A stretch of DNA of 29,306 nt from Chloroflexota bacterium (GTDB lineage Bacteria > Chloroflexota > Dehalococcoidia > UBA1151 > TMED-70). The notes below the pieces were generated by a model. That model was not told where the DNA came from and did not search any database. It saw only the letters and a list, made by a program, of their open reading frames with translations. The stretch covers positions 73,236 through 102,541 of the forward strand of contig PBLU01000020.1 in the NCBI GenBank assembly GCA_002721875.1, in the 5' to 3' direction. Shown piece by piece: positions 23,192 to 29,306 of this stretch. Both the position numbers and the translations under genes were made by a program. Position 1 is the first letter of the stretch. Every line of letters begins with the position of its first letter.

Positions 23192-23631
23192 CTGTATTCC
23201 TCTTCAGTCATATATTTTGACGGGCATCTAACTGAAAGATTTGTGGCAACAAAAGTATCTTTATTGTCAAAGTATCCCTGCATTATTAACTCAGAGTATT
23301 CATTAAAAAATACGCTTCCTATTTCACCTGAATAATTTACTCTAATATTATTTTCATTGTCTTTGTCTTTGACATTGAAAGTTGCTGATAAACCGTCAGC
23401 AGACCTAACATAAGAATTTGGTACAAGTACAGCTTTTAATCCAATTTGAGTGTTTGAATCAACGCTTCCAGAAACTAATATTTCATTGACAGAGTAATAC
23501 TTATATGTAGCTTCAGAAAAAGCTTGAAAACCAAAGAAAACTAATGAAGACAAAACAATAATTACTATTGCTCCAAAAGTAAATTTTTTATTTTTAACTT
23601 CAACTACTCTTTTGGAAGAATCATTTTTCAT
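23188..23631 (-). CDS. ccmE: Cytochrome c maturation heme chaperone CcmE, CXXXY variant
   Basis: A 147-residue membrane-anchored OB-fold protein with a cytoplasmic basic start, a single membrane segment (about 18-36) and then a periplasmic/outer-face beta domain. The heme site lies in VRCPSKYMTE: C136 and Y140 form CXXXY instead of the classic HXXXY. Variant CcmE proteins with cysteine are known from archaea and some bacteria with a modified System I. The protein takes heme from CcmABC(D) and carries it to CcmF. It is the last gene of the ccm run, overlapping the preceding stop by one base and converging on korB. Confidence 0.9.
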   Translation of the reverse strand: MKNDSSKRVVEVKNKKFTFGAIVIIVLSSLVFFGFQAFSEATYKYYSVNEILVSGSVDSNTQIGLKAVLVPNSYVRSADGLSATFNVKDKDNENNIRVNYSGEIGSVFFNEYSELIMQGYFDNKDTFVATNLSVRCPSKYMTEEEYS

Positions 23632-24113
23632 TAATTATTTTTTCTAGATAAAATCTGAACCTTATTATTAATTATAAATATAAAACCGAAAAATAAAATT
23701 GAAAGAAAAATAAAACTAGCTGCTAAATATCCTAGATTATTTTTAATGTTGGAAGACTCATAGCTCACTAAAGTAATTATTTCTGATCCAACTTGAGTTA
23801 GTGTAATTGGTTCTAAACTATGCTGAGCTTCATTTAGTAATTCTAATACATACTCTGGATCATCTTTTATATTTCCTACCCATCTTTCACCAGATTGGGT
23901 TTCAATACCTATTTCAGTACTATCGATAATTTCTAGCAAAAATCTTGTTCCAAAATTATCTATCACTGAAATGTTAATTTTTTTATCTACAAGTTCTAAA
24001 TTCTCAATAAATCCATTGACAACATTTTCATTTTGCTGAGCTTGTATAACTGAAGAACTTATGGGAATCATGCCTAATAAAAATATTATTATGGAGTATT
24101 TTATTTTTTTCAT
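23631..24113 (-). CDS. Enlarged CcmD-like membrane protein with an extracytoplasmic beta domain
   Basis: A 160-residue protein in the usual ccmD slot, between ccmC and ccmE. Residues 1-25 form a signal peptide (basic KKIK, hydrophobic core, AQA). The middle (30-120) looks beta-rich and OB-like (VVNGFIENLELVDKKINISV, DSTEIGI). The end has one membrane helix (about 127-148) with NNLGYLAASFIF and a polar tail (NNKVQILSRKNN), the layout of small CcmD-family proteins. CcmD normally has about 50-80 residues, so the extra domain is unusual. The CcmD role is inferred from position and the C-terminal helix only. The ribosome site AAGGA precedes the ATG. Confidence 0.62.
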   Translation of the reverse strand: MKKIKYSIIIFLLGMIPISSSVIQAQQNENVVNGFIENLELVDKKINISVIDNFGTRFLLEIIDSTEIGIETQSGERWVGNIKDDPEYVLELLNEAQHSLEPITLTQVGSEIITLVSYESSNIKNNLGYLAASFIFLSILFFGFIFIINNKVQILSRKNN

Positions 24114-24114
24114 T

Positions 24115-24777
24115 TTATATTCCTTTTTTAAATTTACTTTCTAGACTTAATACTTTTAATCTCAATCTTGTTAGTATCACGAAAAGAAGAGTGAAAGCTA
24201 TAACTGAAACAAGTAAAGTCAAACCATAATCTGCACCAAAAGAAGAGTCTTCTCTTGCTAAGGGACCAATTACGGTAACAGGATGAGATTCTTGCCAAAG
24301 ATTTGCTGCAAAATAAATTATAGGGCTGTCAATAGCTCCTATAACAGCAATTATTGCAGCAATTTTCTTCATCTGAAGACTATTAGAATATAAAGATCTG
24401 AAAAGTATGTAAGCCGCATAGATCAAAATTAAAATAAGAGTAGTTGTAAGTTTTGCTTCACCTGTCCACCAAACCCCCCAAATCGGCTTTGCCCAAATAA
24501 TCCCTGATATCAAGGCCAAAGAACCAAATATAACACCGACTTCAGCAGTAGATTGTGCAAGATTATCCCAAAATAATTTTTTATTAAATAAGTAGTAGAT
24601 TGATGCTACTGCAACAAGAACTATAGCAATCATTGAACACCAAGCTAATGGTACATGAATGAAAACAGTTTTTGCTACTGGCCCTTGGGATATATCTATT
24701 GGTATCCACCAAAATATCATCCAAAGCATAAATACGAAGGTTATCAAAGTAGTTACTGTAAATAATCTATCAAACAT
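24115..24777 (-). CDS. ccmC: Cytochrome c maturation heme-handling protein CcmC
   Basis: A 220-residue protein with six hydrophobic segments. The heme-ligand histidines are seen as VFIHVPLAW (H41) and ESHPVT (H165). The tryptophan-rich motif is IWGVWWTGEAKLTT (99-112), a divergent form of WGxxWxWDxRLT in which the second W and the D are G and E. With CcmA, CcmB and the CcmD-like protein it loads heme onto CcmE on the outer face of the membrane. No Shine-Dalgarno sequence is clear before the ATG. It is 53 bases downstream of ccmB. Confidence 0.9.
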   Translation of the reverse strand: MFDRLFTVTTLITFVFMLWMIFWWIPIDISQGPVAKTVFIHVPLAWCSMIAIVLVAVASIYYLFNKKLFWDNLAQSTAEVGVIFGSLALISGIIWAKPIWGVWWTGEAKLTTTLILILIYAAYILFRSLYSNSLQMKKIAAIIAVIGAIDSPIIYFAANLWQESHPVTVIGPLAREDSSFGADYGLTLLVSVIAFTLLFVILTRLRLKVLSLESKFKKGI

Positions 24778-24830
24778 AAAAGTAAAAATTGAGTTTTTTT
24801 ATTAAAATTATAACTATTATTTAATTGTAT

Positions 24831-25502
24831 CTATTCTTGGAAAATTAAATTAGAGATAAAGAAGCCAATTATCAAGAAAATTAAGTCATAAGCGATAATT
24901 AATCCATACCATGTAAAACTTTCTAGATTATTATTAATTATTTCCACAGTAGTTAATGATCCTCCCATCAGTAAAGGTGAGACTAAGGGTATAAATAGAA
25001 GAGGAGATAAAATTTCTTTACCTCTTGATTTAGAAAATAATAAGTAAGTGATAGTTCCTATAATACTAAATCCAAAGTTTATTATTATAACTAGAAAAAT
25101 AAATGAAAAATTATAGAGTTCATAATTTATGATTATGTTATTAAATAGTAAAATAATTCCACTAGATATTGATATCAATACAAAGTTAGTCATTGATTTT
25201 GCTATTATAAAAATTTCTATATCAATTGGAGATGTTAGAATCATTTCTAATCCGTTATTTTCAAATTCTTTGCTCATTGATTTATTAATTCCAAGTATTA
25301 TAGAAAAACTTAGAGAAATCCAAAAAATTATTGAAAAAATCTCTGATGAATTTTTTATATTAGAAGTCGTAGCTACAACAACTAAAACTAAAGTTGAATA
25401 AGAAATTATTGAAATTAATATTTCTTTGGATTTAATTTCTTCAATAAAATCTTTTTGAACTATGATTTTTATTAGTTGTAGAATATTAATGAAATTTTTC
25501 AT
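24831..25502 (-). CDS. ccmB: Cytochrome c maturation ABC permease CcmB
   Basis: A 223-residue membrane protein with about six hydrophobic segments. It starts with the family pattern of an amphipathic KDFIEEIKSKEI segment and contains FENNGLEMILTSPIDIEIFIIAKS, comparable to CcmB's G-LE-L-L-P region. The C-terminal PLLFIPLVSPLLMGG resembles the conserved PLxxPxLIFG of CcmB. It overlaps ccmA by four bases (ATGA), which with CcmA supports the call. It is weakly conserved in sequence and could be mistaken for another ABC-2 permease without its context. Confidence 0.85.
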   Translation of the reverse strand: MKNFINILQLIKIIVQKDFIEEIKSKEILISIISYSTLVLVVVATTSNIKNSSEIFSIIFWISLSFSIILGINKSMSKEFENNGLEMILTSPIDIEIFIIAKSMTNFVLISISSGIILLFNNIIINYELYNFSFIFLVIIINFGFSIIGTITYLLFSKSRGKEILSPLLFIPLVSPLLMGGSLTTVEIINNNLESFTWYGLIIAYDLIFLIIGFFISNLIFQE

Positions 25503-26125
25503 AATAAGATTTCTTTCTTAAATCTTTGATAAAAATCCACAGAATCCAAGTTATGGGTCGAAAAAAGAATCGTCTTACCTAATTTGTTTATTTCAGTGAG
25601 TTTTGAACTTAATTCAGAAATTGATTCTAAGTCTAAACCTAATTCAGGTTCATCAAGAAGGTATATTTCAAATGATGGAATTAAGCATCTAAATAAATTC
25701 ATTCTTTTCTTTTGACCATTTGATAATTCTTCCGGATATTTATCTTCAAAAGATTCTAAATCTAAAAATTTTTTATTATTTGTGTATAAATCATTTGGAT
25801 TAAGTTCTCCCAAAACATCAAAGTAAAAAATTATATTATTTTTTACTTTCAAATCTTTGTAATATATTGAATCACTTGAACAGTAAGAAGTTATTGATTT
25901 AACAAATGAATTTTTTTTTATTTCTTTCCCATCAACAAAAATATTTCCAGATTCAAAAGTATATAGCTGACAAAGAATTTTGAATAGAGTAGTTTTTCCA
26001 CTACCATTTTTACCTGAAACCTTAACTAAATCTCCTTTGTTTATTTCTGCAGAGAGATTTTTAATGATTTCATTTTCATTAAAATTCTTAGATAATCTTT
26101 TGATACTTATAAATGATTTATCCAT
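25499..26125 (-). CDS. ccmA: Cytochrome c maturation ABC ATPase CcmA
   Basis: A 208-residue ABC ATPase with Walker A SGKNGSGKTTL (37-47), signature LSNGQKKRM (134-142), Walker B IYLLDEPELGLD (154-165) and an H-loop STHNLD. The short length and the signature form fit CcmA. It powers the CcmABCD complex that releases heme-loaded CcmE. It is the first gene of the run and shares the 26126-26227 divergent promoter region with the FAH-family gene. Confidence 0.88.
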   Translation of the reverse strand: MDKSFISIKRLSKNFNENEIIKNLSAEINKGDLVKVSGKNGSGKTTLFKILCQLYTFESGNIFVDGKEIKKNSFVKSITSYCSSDSIYYKDLKVKNNIIFYFDVLGELNPNDLYTNNKKFLDLESFEDKYPEELSNGQKKRMNLFRCLIPSFEIYLLDEPELGLDLESISELSSKLTEINKLGKTILFSTHNLDSVDFYQRFKKEILL

Positions 26126-26143
26126 AAAAATATTTTTTTTTTC

Positions 26144-26171
26144 TTGACCTTAATCAATTGTAGACTAAACT
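26144..26171 (+). promoter_or_regulatory. Sigma70-type promoter of the FAH-family gene
   Basis: TTGACC (26144-26149) and TAAACT (26166-26171) are 16 bases apart, a good match to -35 and -10 boxes. The predicted start is near 26178, giving a leader of about 50 bases that ends with the ribosome site ATGGAG before the ATG at 26228. The same gap must also hold the minus-strand ccmA promoter, for which TACAAT (complement of 26157-26162) is a candidate -10, so the two promoters would overlap. Confidence 0.5.
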
Positions 26172-26227
26172 AGTAACAACTATATGTGTAACAAAATTAA
26201 TTTAAATGATTTTAATGGAGAAAAGCT

Positions 26228-26995
26228 ATGAAGTTTGCAAGATTTGAAGTGTCTAATGAAATATCCTACGGGATAGTTGATAATGGTGAAATTATTCAGA
26301 TAAATAATAATCCAATTCTAAGTTCATATGAAAAAACAGGTAAAAGTTTTAATGAATCAGAGGTTAAGATACTTTGCCCAAATCCTAATCCATCTAAAAG
26401 TCTGTGCTTAGCGCTTAATTATGGTTCGCATTTGGGTGAAAGAGGAGCTCCTACTAGACCAGAGCCTTTTTATAAAACATCGACAGCACTAATTGGTCCA
26501 GGTGATCCAATTAAAATTCACCCTGAAGCTGGTCTTGTAGCGTGTGAGTCTGAGCTGGTAGCTATTATTGGTAAAGTTACTAAAAATGTTTCTGAAGAGG
26601 AAGCATTAGATTATGTCTTTGGTTACACATGTGGCAATGATGTTTCTGCTAGAGAGTGGCAGGGAGGAGATGATGCAGATAATCAATGGTGGAGAGCAAA
26701 ATCAGCGGATACTTTTGGCCCATTAGGTCCATATATTGTTACTGACATAGATCCTCAAAATGTTGGAATAAAAGGATTTGTAAACGGAATTGAAGGTCAA
26801 AGTTGTCACTCTTCTGAAATGTTATTTTCAACAGCAAAATCTATAAGTTTTATAAGTAAATATGCAACTCTTCTTCCGGGTGACATGCTCTGGACTGGTA
26901 CCTCAGGTAAAACTCCTCCTATTAATCCTGGAGATACAGTAACTATTGAAATAGAAAATGTTGGTACTTTAGAAAACCCAGTAGAATCTGCTTAA
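26228..26995 (+). CDS. Fumarylacetoacetate hydrolase (FAH) family protein
   Basis: A 255-residue FAH-superfamily protein. Metal ligands E107 and E109 (ACESELVAIIGK) and D138 (GNDVSARE) are present. LALNYGSHLGE (61-71), FYKTSTALIGPGDPI and WTGTSGKTPPINPGD are further family segments. Members hydrolyse, decarboxylate or isomerise 2-oxo-diacid breakdown products of aromatic compounds, and some are oxaloacetate decarboxylases or acylpyruvases. The substrate is not fixed by sequence here. The ribosome site GGAG is nine bases before the ATG. Its stop interlocks with the LuxR-type gene over TTAA. Confidence 0.88.
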   Translation: MKFARFEVSNEISYGIVDNGEIIQINNNPILSSYEKTGKSFNESEVKILCPNPNPSKSLCLALNYGSHLGERGAPTRPEPFYKTSTALIGPGDPIKIHPEAGLVACESELVAIIGKVTKNVSEEEALDYVFGYTCGNDVSAREWQGGDDADNQWWRAKSADTFGPLGPYIVTDIDPQNVGIKGFVNGIEGQSCHSSEMLFSTAKSISFISKYATLLPGDMLWTGTSGKTPPINPGDTVTIEIENVGTLENPVESA

Positions 26996-27201
26996 ATAAT
27001 TCCTAATCTAATTGCCTTGGCTACAGCCTCAGTTCTATTGGAAGAATCAAATTTAATACAGATAGTTTGAACTTTATTTTTTATAGTTTGTTCTGCTAAG
27101 TTCATAGTTTTAGCTATTTCATTAGCTTTATAGCCATTCGAAAGAAGCTCTAGAATTTCTAGCTCCTGTTTAGTAGTTTTGATGTTGTCTAAGTTATACA
27201 T
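26992..27201 (-). CDS. Stand-alone LuxR/GerE-type HTH protein
   Basis: A 69-residue protein that is little more than one LuxR-type DNA-binding domain: LEILELLSNGYKANEIAKTM (first helices), NLAEQTIKNKVQTICIKF (recognition helix) and SNRTEAVAKAIRLGII (final helix). No receiver or sensor domain is present, so it is either a constitutive binder or works with a partner. It is divergent from the ccdA-like gene. Two near-identical 12-base words (ACTAAGTGACAC at 27215, AATAAGTGATAC at 27252) in the shared gap are candidate binding sites. Confidence 0.8.
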   Translation of the reverse strand: MYNLDNIKTTKQELEILELLSNGYKANEIAKTMNLAEQTIKNKVQTICIKFDSSNRTEAVAKAIRLGII

Positions 27202-27301
27202 TTATGAAATACATACTAAGTGACACAAAATTTAATTAGCACTAAAATAATAATAAGTGATACTTTTTATTTTGTTAAAAATTCAACTTAGAAGGAGAAG
27301 T

Positions 27302-27322
27302 TTTCCCAGTCTTTCTGGGAAA
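27302..27322 (+). promoter_or_regulatory. Perfect hairpin between ribosome site and start codon of the ccdA-like gene
   Basis: TTTCCCAG (27302-27309) pairs perfectly with CTGGGAAA (27315-27322) around a five-base loop TCTTT. A strong Shine-Dalgarno sequence (AAGGAG, GGAG at 27294-27297) sits just upstream, and the ATG is at 27331 just downstream. Linear spacing is 33 bases, but it is about 12 if the hairpin is folded out. It has no following T-run, so it is not a terminator. Confidence 0.6.
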
Positions 27323-27330
27323 TTAAATAT

Positions 27331-28209
27331 ATGCTAAATCAAATAGATAATAAAAAATTCTGGATTTACTTTTCTCTATTTATTTTGACTCTTGTAATAA
27401 TCCTTACTTTTGGATTTTTATTGAGCTTAGAAAGCTTAAACAAAATTTTATTTTTAGGTTTTGAGGCATCTTCAAGTACTAGTTCTTTCTATCTGAATTT
27501 TTCTAACCTAATTAGATTGGGGATAGCTTTTAGTGCAGGTCTAGTAGCAGTTTTTAATCCATGTGGATTTGCTCTTTTATCGGTATATTTTTCATCATTC
27601 TTGAAAAATGATGAAAAATTATTATTTAATGGCAGTACATCAATTTTTTCAAAAAAATTTCTTGAACCTCTATATATTTCAACTGTTGTTACAGTTGGTT
27701 TTATATTAGTTTTTTTTATCTTTGCATCAATTATTTCTGCCGGTTTTTATAGTATAAGAGATGTGTTTTCATATTTCGGCTTAGTAATCTCTATACTTCT
27801 TCTAGGTTATGGTTTTATAGTTCTTTATGGTGGTAATGTTTATTTCTTAAAATTACAAAAATTAGCATATCTATTTGACTCAAAAAAAAATGGTACATCT
27901 AGATTCTATTTTATTTATGGCGTTTCATATGGAATAACTTCTTTATCATGTACTCTACCTATATTTATGTCTATTGTTTTTAGCCTTTCGAATGTATCTA
28001 AATTACAAATACTTTTTATTGATTTTATTCTTTTTTCATTAGGGACATGGGTTGCTCTTTTGAGTGTTTCTTTTGGGTTATTATTCTTGAAATTTGTTAT
28101 AGATAAAGTAAAAATATTTCTGACGGTTTATAAATATGTTGCTTCAAGTATTTTAATTTTATCAAGTGCTTATTTAATATTTTATTGGATGAGTGAATTT
28201 AAAATATAA
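27331..28209 (+). CDS. ccdA: CcdA-like thiol-disulfide membrane transporter
   Basis: A 292-residue membrane protein with about seven or eight hydrophobic segments. The two halves of the CcdA/DsbD-beta core each carry the expected cysteine: AFSAGLVAVFNPCGFALLSV (NPCGF) and GITSLSCTLPIFMSIV (SCTLP). The pair moves reducing equivalents across the membrane for apocytochrome c thiols and related proteins. The N-terminal extra helix (about 11-31) and linker make it longer than a typical CcdA of about 230 residues. It is close to the ccm genes, which fits cytochrome c maturation, but the orientation is opposite. A hairpin separates its ribosome site from the ATG. Confidence 0.83.
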   Translation: MLNQIDNKKFWIYFSLFILTLVIILTFGFLLSLESLNKILFLGFEASSSTSSFYLNFSNLIRLGIAFSAGLVAVFNPCGFALLSVYFSSFLKNDEKLLFNGSTSIFSKKFLEPLYISTVVTVGFILVFFIFASIISAGFYSIRDVFSYFGLVISILLLGYGFIVLYGGNVYFLKLQKLAYLFDSKKNGTSRFYFIYGVSYGITSLSCTLPIFMSIVFSLSNVSKLQILFIDFILFSLGTWVALLSVSFGLLFLKFVIDKVKIFLTVYKYVASSILILSSAYLIFYWMSEFKI

Positions 28210-28262
28210 AATTTATTCTCAGATTTACTAAGCATTTTGTGTAAAAAATAAATAATAATTGT

Positions 28263-28268
28263 TATAAT
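28263..28268 (+). promoter_or_regulatory. Candidate -10 box for rpsB
   Basis: A perfect TATAAT lies in the 116-base gap between the ccdA-like gene and rpsB. A TTGTGT (28237-28242) is 20 bases upstream, which is too far for a good -35. The predicted start near 28275 would leave a leader of about 50 bases ending in AAGGA (28315-28319). Confidence 0.4.
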
Positions 28269-28325
28269 GATTGTTTGGATTACCGTTTATATTTCAACTA
28301 AGTGAAACTAAATTAAGGAATAAAT

Positions 28326-29306
28326 TTGACTACAAAGAATGAAAAATTATCAGCATCAATTCAGGAATTATTTGATGCAGGTTCTCATTTTGGACATCCA
28401 TCTAGGCGATGGAATCCTAAAATGACAGAGTATATTCACTCAAAAAGAAATGGCTCTCACATTATAAATTTATCTAAGACTCAAGAAAAGTTATTACAAG
28501 CAGTTAACTTTATTGAATCTGTTATTTCAGATGGTGGTAATTGTATGTTTGTTGGAACTAAAAAGCATGCCCAAAATATCATAAAAGAAAATGCTGAAAG
28601 ATCTAATTCACTTTATATTAATCAAAGATGGCTGGGCGGTTTAATGACTAACTTCAAAACAATTGAGAGAAGACTTGAAAGACTTGTTGAACTTGAAGAT
28701 TCATTTGCAAAGGGTATTATTATCTCTCAGACTAAAAGAGAATCTCAAAAACTCGATACTGAAAGAGGAAGACTTAATAAGTTTTTTTCTGGAATAAAAG
28801 AGATGAATGAATTACCTTCTGTGCTTTATGTAGTAGATATCCATAGAGAAAAAATTGCTGTAGCAGAAGCTAGAAAACTTAATATACCTGTTGTGGCTAT
28901 GGTTGATACAAATTCAGATCCTAATCAAGTAGAATATCCTATTCCATCAAATGATGATGGTTTGAGATCAATTCAGCTTATAACTAATATAATCACAGAT
29001 GCGATAATTTCAGGTCAAGAGTTATACCAAAAGAAGCAGGAGGATCAACTAGCGGAAGAGGCTGAGCTAGAAAGATTAGAAGCTGAAGCTAGAAATAAAG
29101 CCCAAGAACAAGCTGCTAAAAGACAGTCTAATAATGATTCTAGTGCAAAAGCAGAGCCAGAAGTAAAAGCTGAGCCAGAAGCAAAAGTAGAGCCAGAAGC
29201 AAAAGCAGAGACAGAAGTAAAAGCTGAACCAGAAGCAAAAGCAGAGACAGAAGTAAAAGCTGAGCCAGAAGCAAAAGCTGAGCCAGAAGTAAAAACTGAG
29301 CCAAAA
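28326..29306 (+). CDS. rpsB: 30S ribosomal protein S2 with repetitive C-terminal extension (3' end off window)
   Basis: The start is TTG at 28326, supported by AAGGA six bases upstream. The frame stays open to the window edge (327 residues). The S2 core is unmistakable: DAGSHFGHPSRRWNPKM, YIHSKRNGSHIINLSKT, FVGTKKHAQ, YINQRWLGGLMTNF and IPVVAMVDTNSDPNQVEYPIPSNDD. It assembles on the small subunit near S1. The core ends near residue 240. A charged, probably coiled-coil stretch (about 238-265) follows, then a repeat of about (A/V)E(P/T)E(A/V)K from residue 276. Usual bacterial S2 has about 230-260 residues. Confidence 0.95.
   Translation, partial: MTTKNEKLSASIQELFDAGSHFGHPSRRWNPKMTEYIHSKRNGSHIINLSKTQEKLLQAVNFIESVISDGGNCMFVGTKKHAQNIIKENAERSNSLYINQRWLGGLMTNFKTIERRLERLVELEDSFAKGIIISQTKRESQKLDTERGRLNKFFSGIKEMNELPSVLYVVDIHREKIAVAEARKLNIPVVAMVDTNSDPNQVEYPIPSNDDGLRSIQLITNIITDAIISGQELYQKKQEDQLAEEAELERLEAEARNKAQEQAAKRQSNNDSSAKAEPEVKAEPEAKVEPEAKAETEVKAEPEAKAETEVKAEPEAKAEPEVKTEPK
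29151..29306 (+). repeat. 18-bp in-frame tandem repeat in rpsB
   Basis: Eight full 18-base units of the form GCWGAGMCAGAAGYAAAA (29151-29294) and a partial ninth (29295-29306), reaching the window edge. Each unit encodes six residues such as AEPEVK or AETEVK. Changes between units are mostly single bases, so the array is recent or under conversion. The total unit number cannot be known here. Confidence 0.93.

Overview
The window is very AT-rich, densely coded bacterial chromosome. It has four CCA-encoding tRNA genes, complete housekeeping genes and no mobile elements, CRISPR arrays or phage genes. Genes abut or overlap and intergenic gaps are short. Several genes start with TTG (the alcohol dehydrogenase, korB, rpsB). 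The mix of genes suggests a streamlined, free-living, probably aerobic marine bacterium: a DUF1800/DUF1501 pair, a fused KorA with KorB, a CXXXY-type CcmE, MaoC proteins beside a tandem MFE-2-like SDR, and an oxaloacetate-decarboxylase-like carboxyltransferase. My best guess is a low-GC Chloroflexota lineage such as SAR202. That is inference from gene content, not from a phylogenetic marker tree.

Layout. Positions 1-615 (minus) hold the start of a secreted Met/Gly-rich protein cut by the window edge. Positions 785-3444 carry a CvpA-like membrane protein converging on an alcohol dehydrogenase-nudC operon. Positions 3621-7009 (mostly minus) contain tRNA-Gly(TCC), a thioredoxin-type arsenate reductase, tRNA-Leu(CAA), a DCC-family protein, an MFS transporter, a HisN/IMPase phosphatase and tRNA-Gly(GCC). 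Positions 7138-9505 (plus) encode a biotin-dependent carboxyltransferase, a HIT protein and a PrxQ/Bcp peroxiredoxin. Positions 9502-12953 (minus) form a tightly coupled DUF1800-DUF1501-NHL operon without recognisable export signals, followed by tRNA-Phe. Positions 13189-19447 (plus) are a compact six-gene run: DRTGG P-loop protein, PcrA/UvrD helicase, small membrane protein, two single-hotdog MaoC proteins and a 598-residue tandem SDR. Positions 19422-20436 (minus) hold a GNAT and a Nudix gene.

Positions 20610-23191 (plus) encode a two-subunit 2-oxoacid:ferredoxin oxidoreductase. Positions 23188-26125 (minus) are a cytochrome c maturation operon, ccmA-ccmB-ccmC-(ccmD-like)-ccmE, with a cysteine-type CcmE. 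Then come a fumarylacetoacetate-hydrolase-family gene (plus), a LuxR-type HTH gene (minus), a CcdA-like thiol transporter (plus) and rpsB (plus), whose C-terminal extension is an 18-bp tandem repeat running off the window.

How genes may work together. The two MaoC proteins and the tandem SDR look like the separate pieces of a fungal-type MFE-2 beta-oxidation enzyme (hydratase 2 plus two 3-hydroxyacyl-CoA dehydrogenase domains). The Ccm genes and CcdA belong to one job, cytochrome c maturation, though CcmF, CcmG and CcmH are not here. All six convergent gene pairs overlap at their stop codons, five of them by exactly four bases of the form TTAR, so there is no room for ordinary intrinsic terminators between them.
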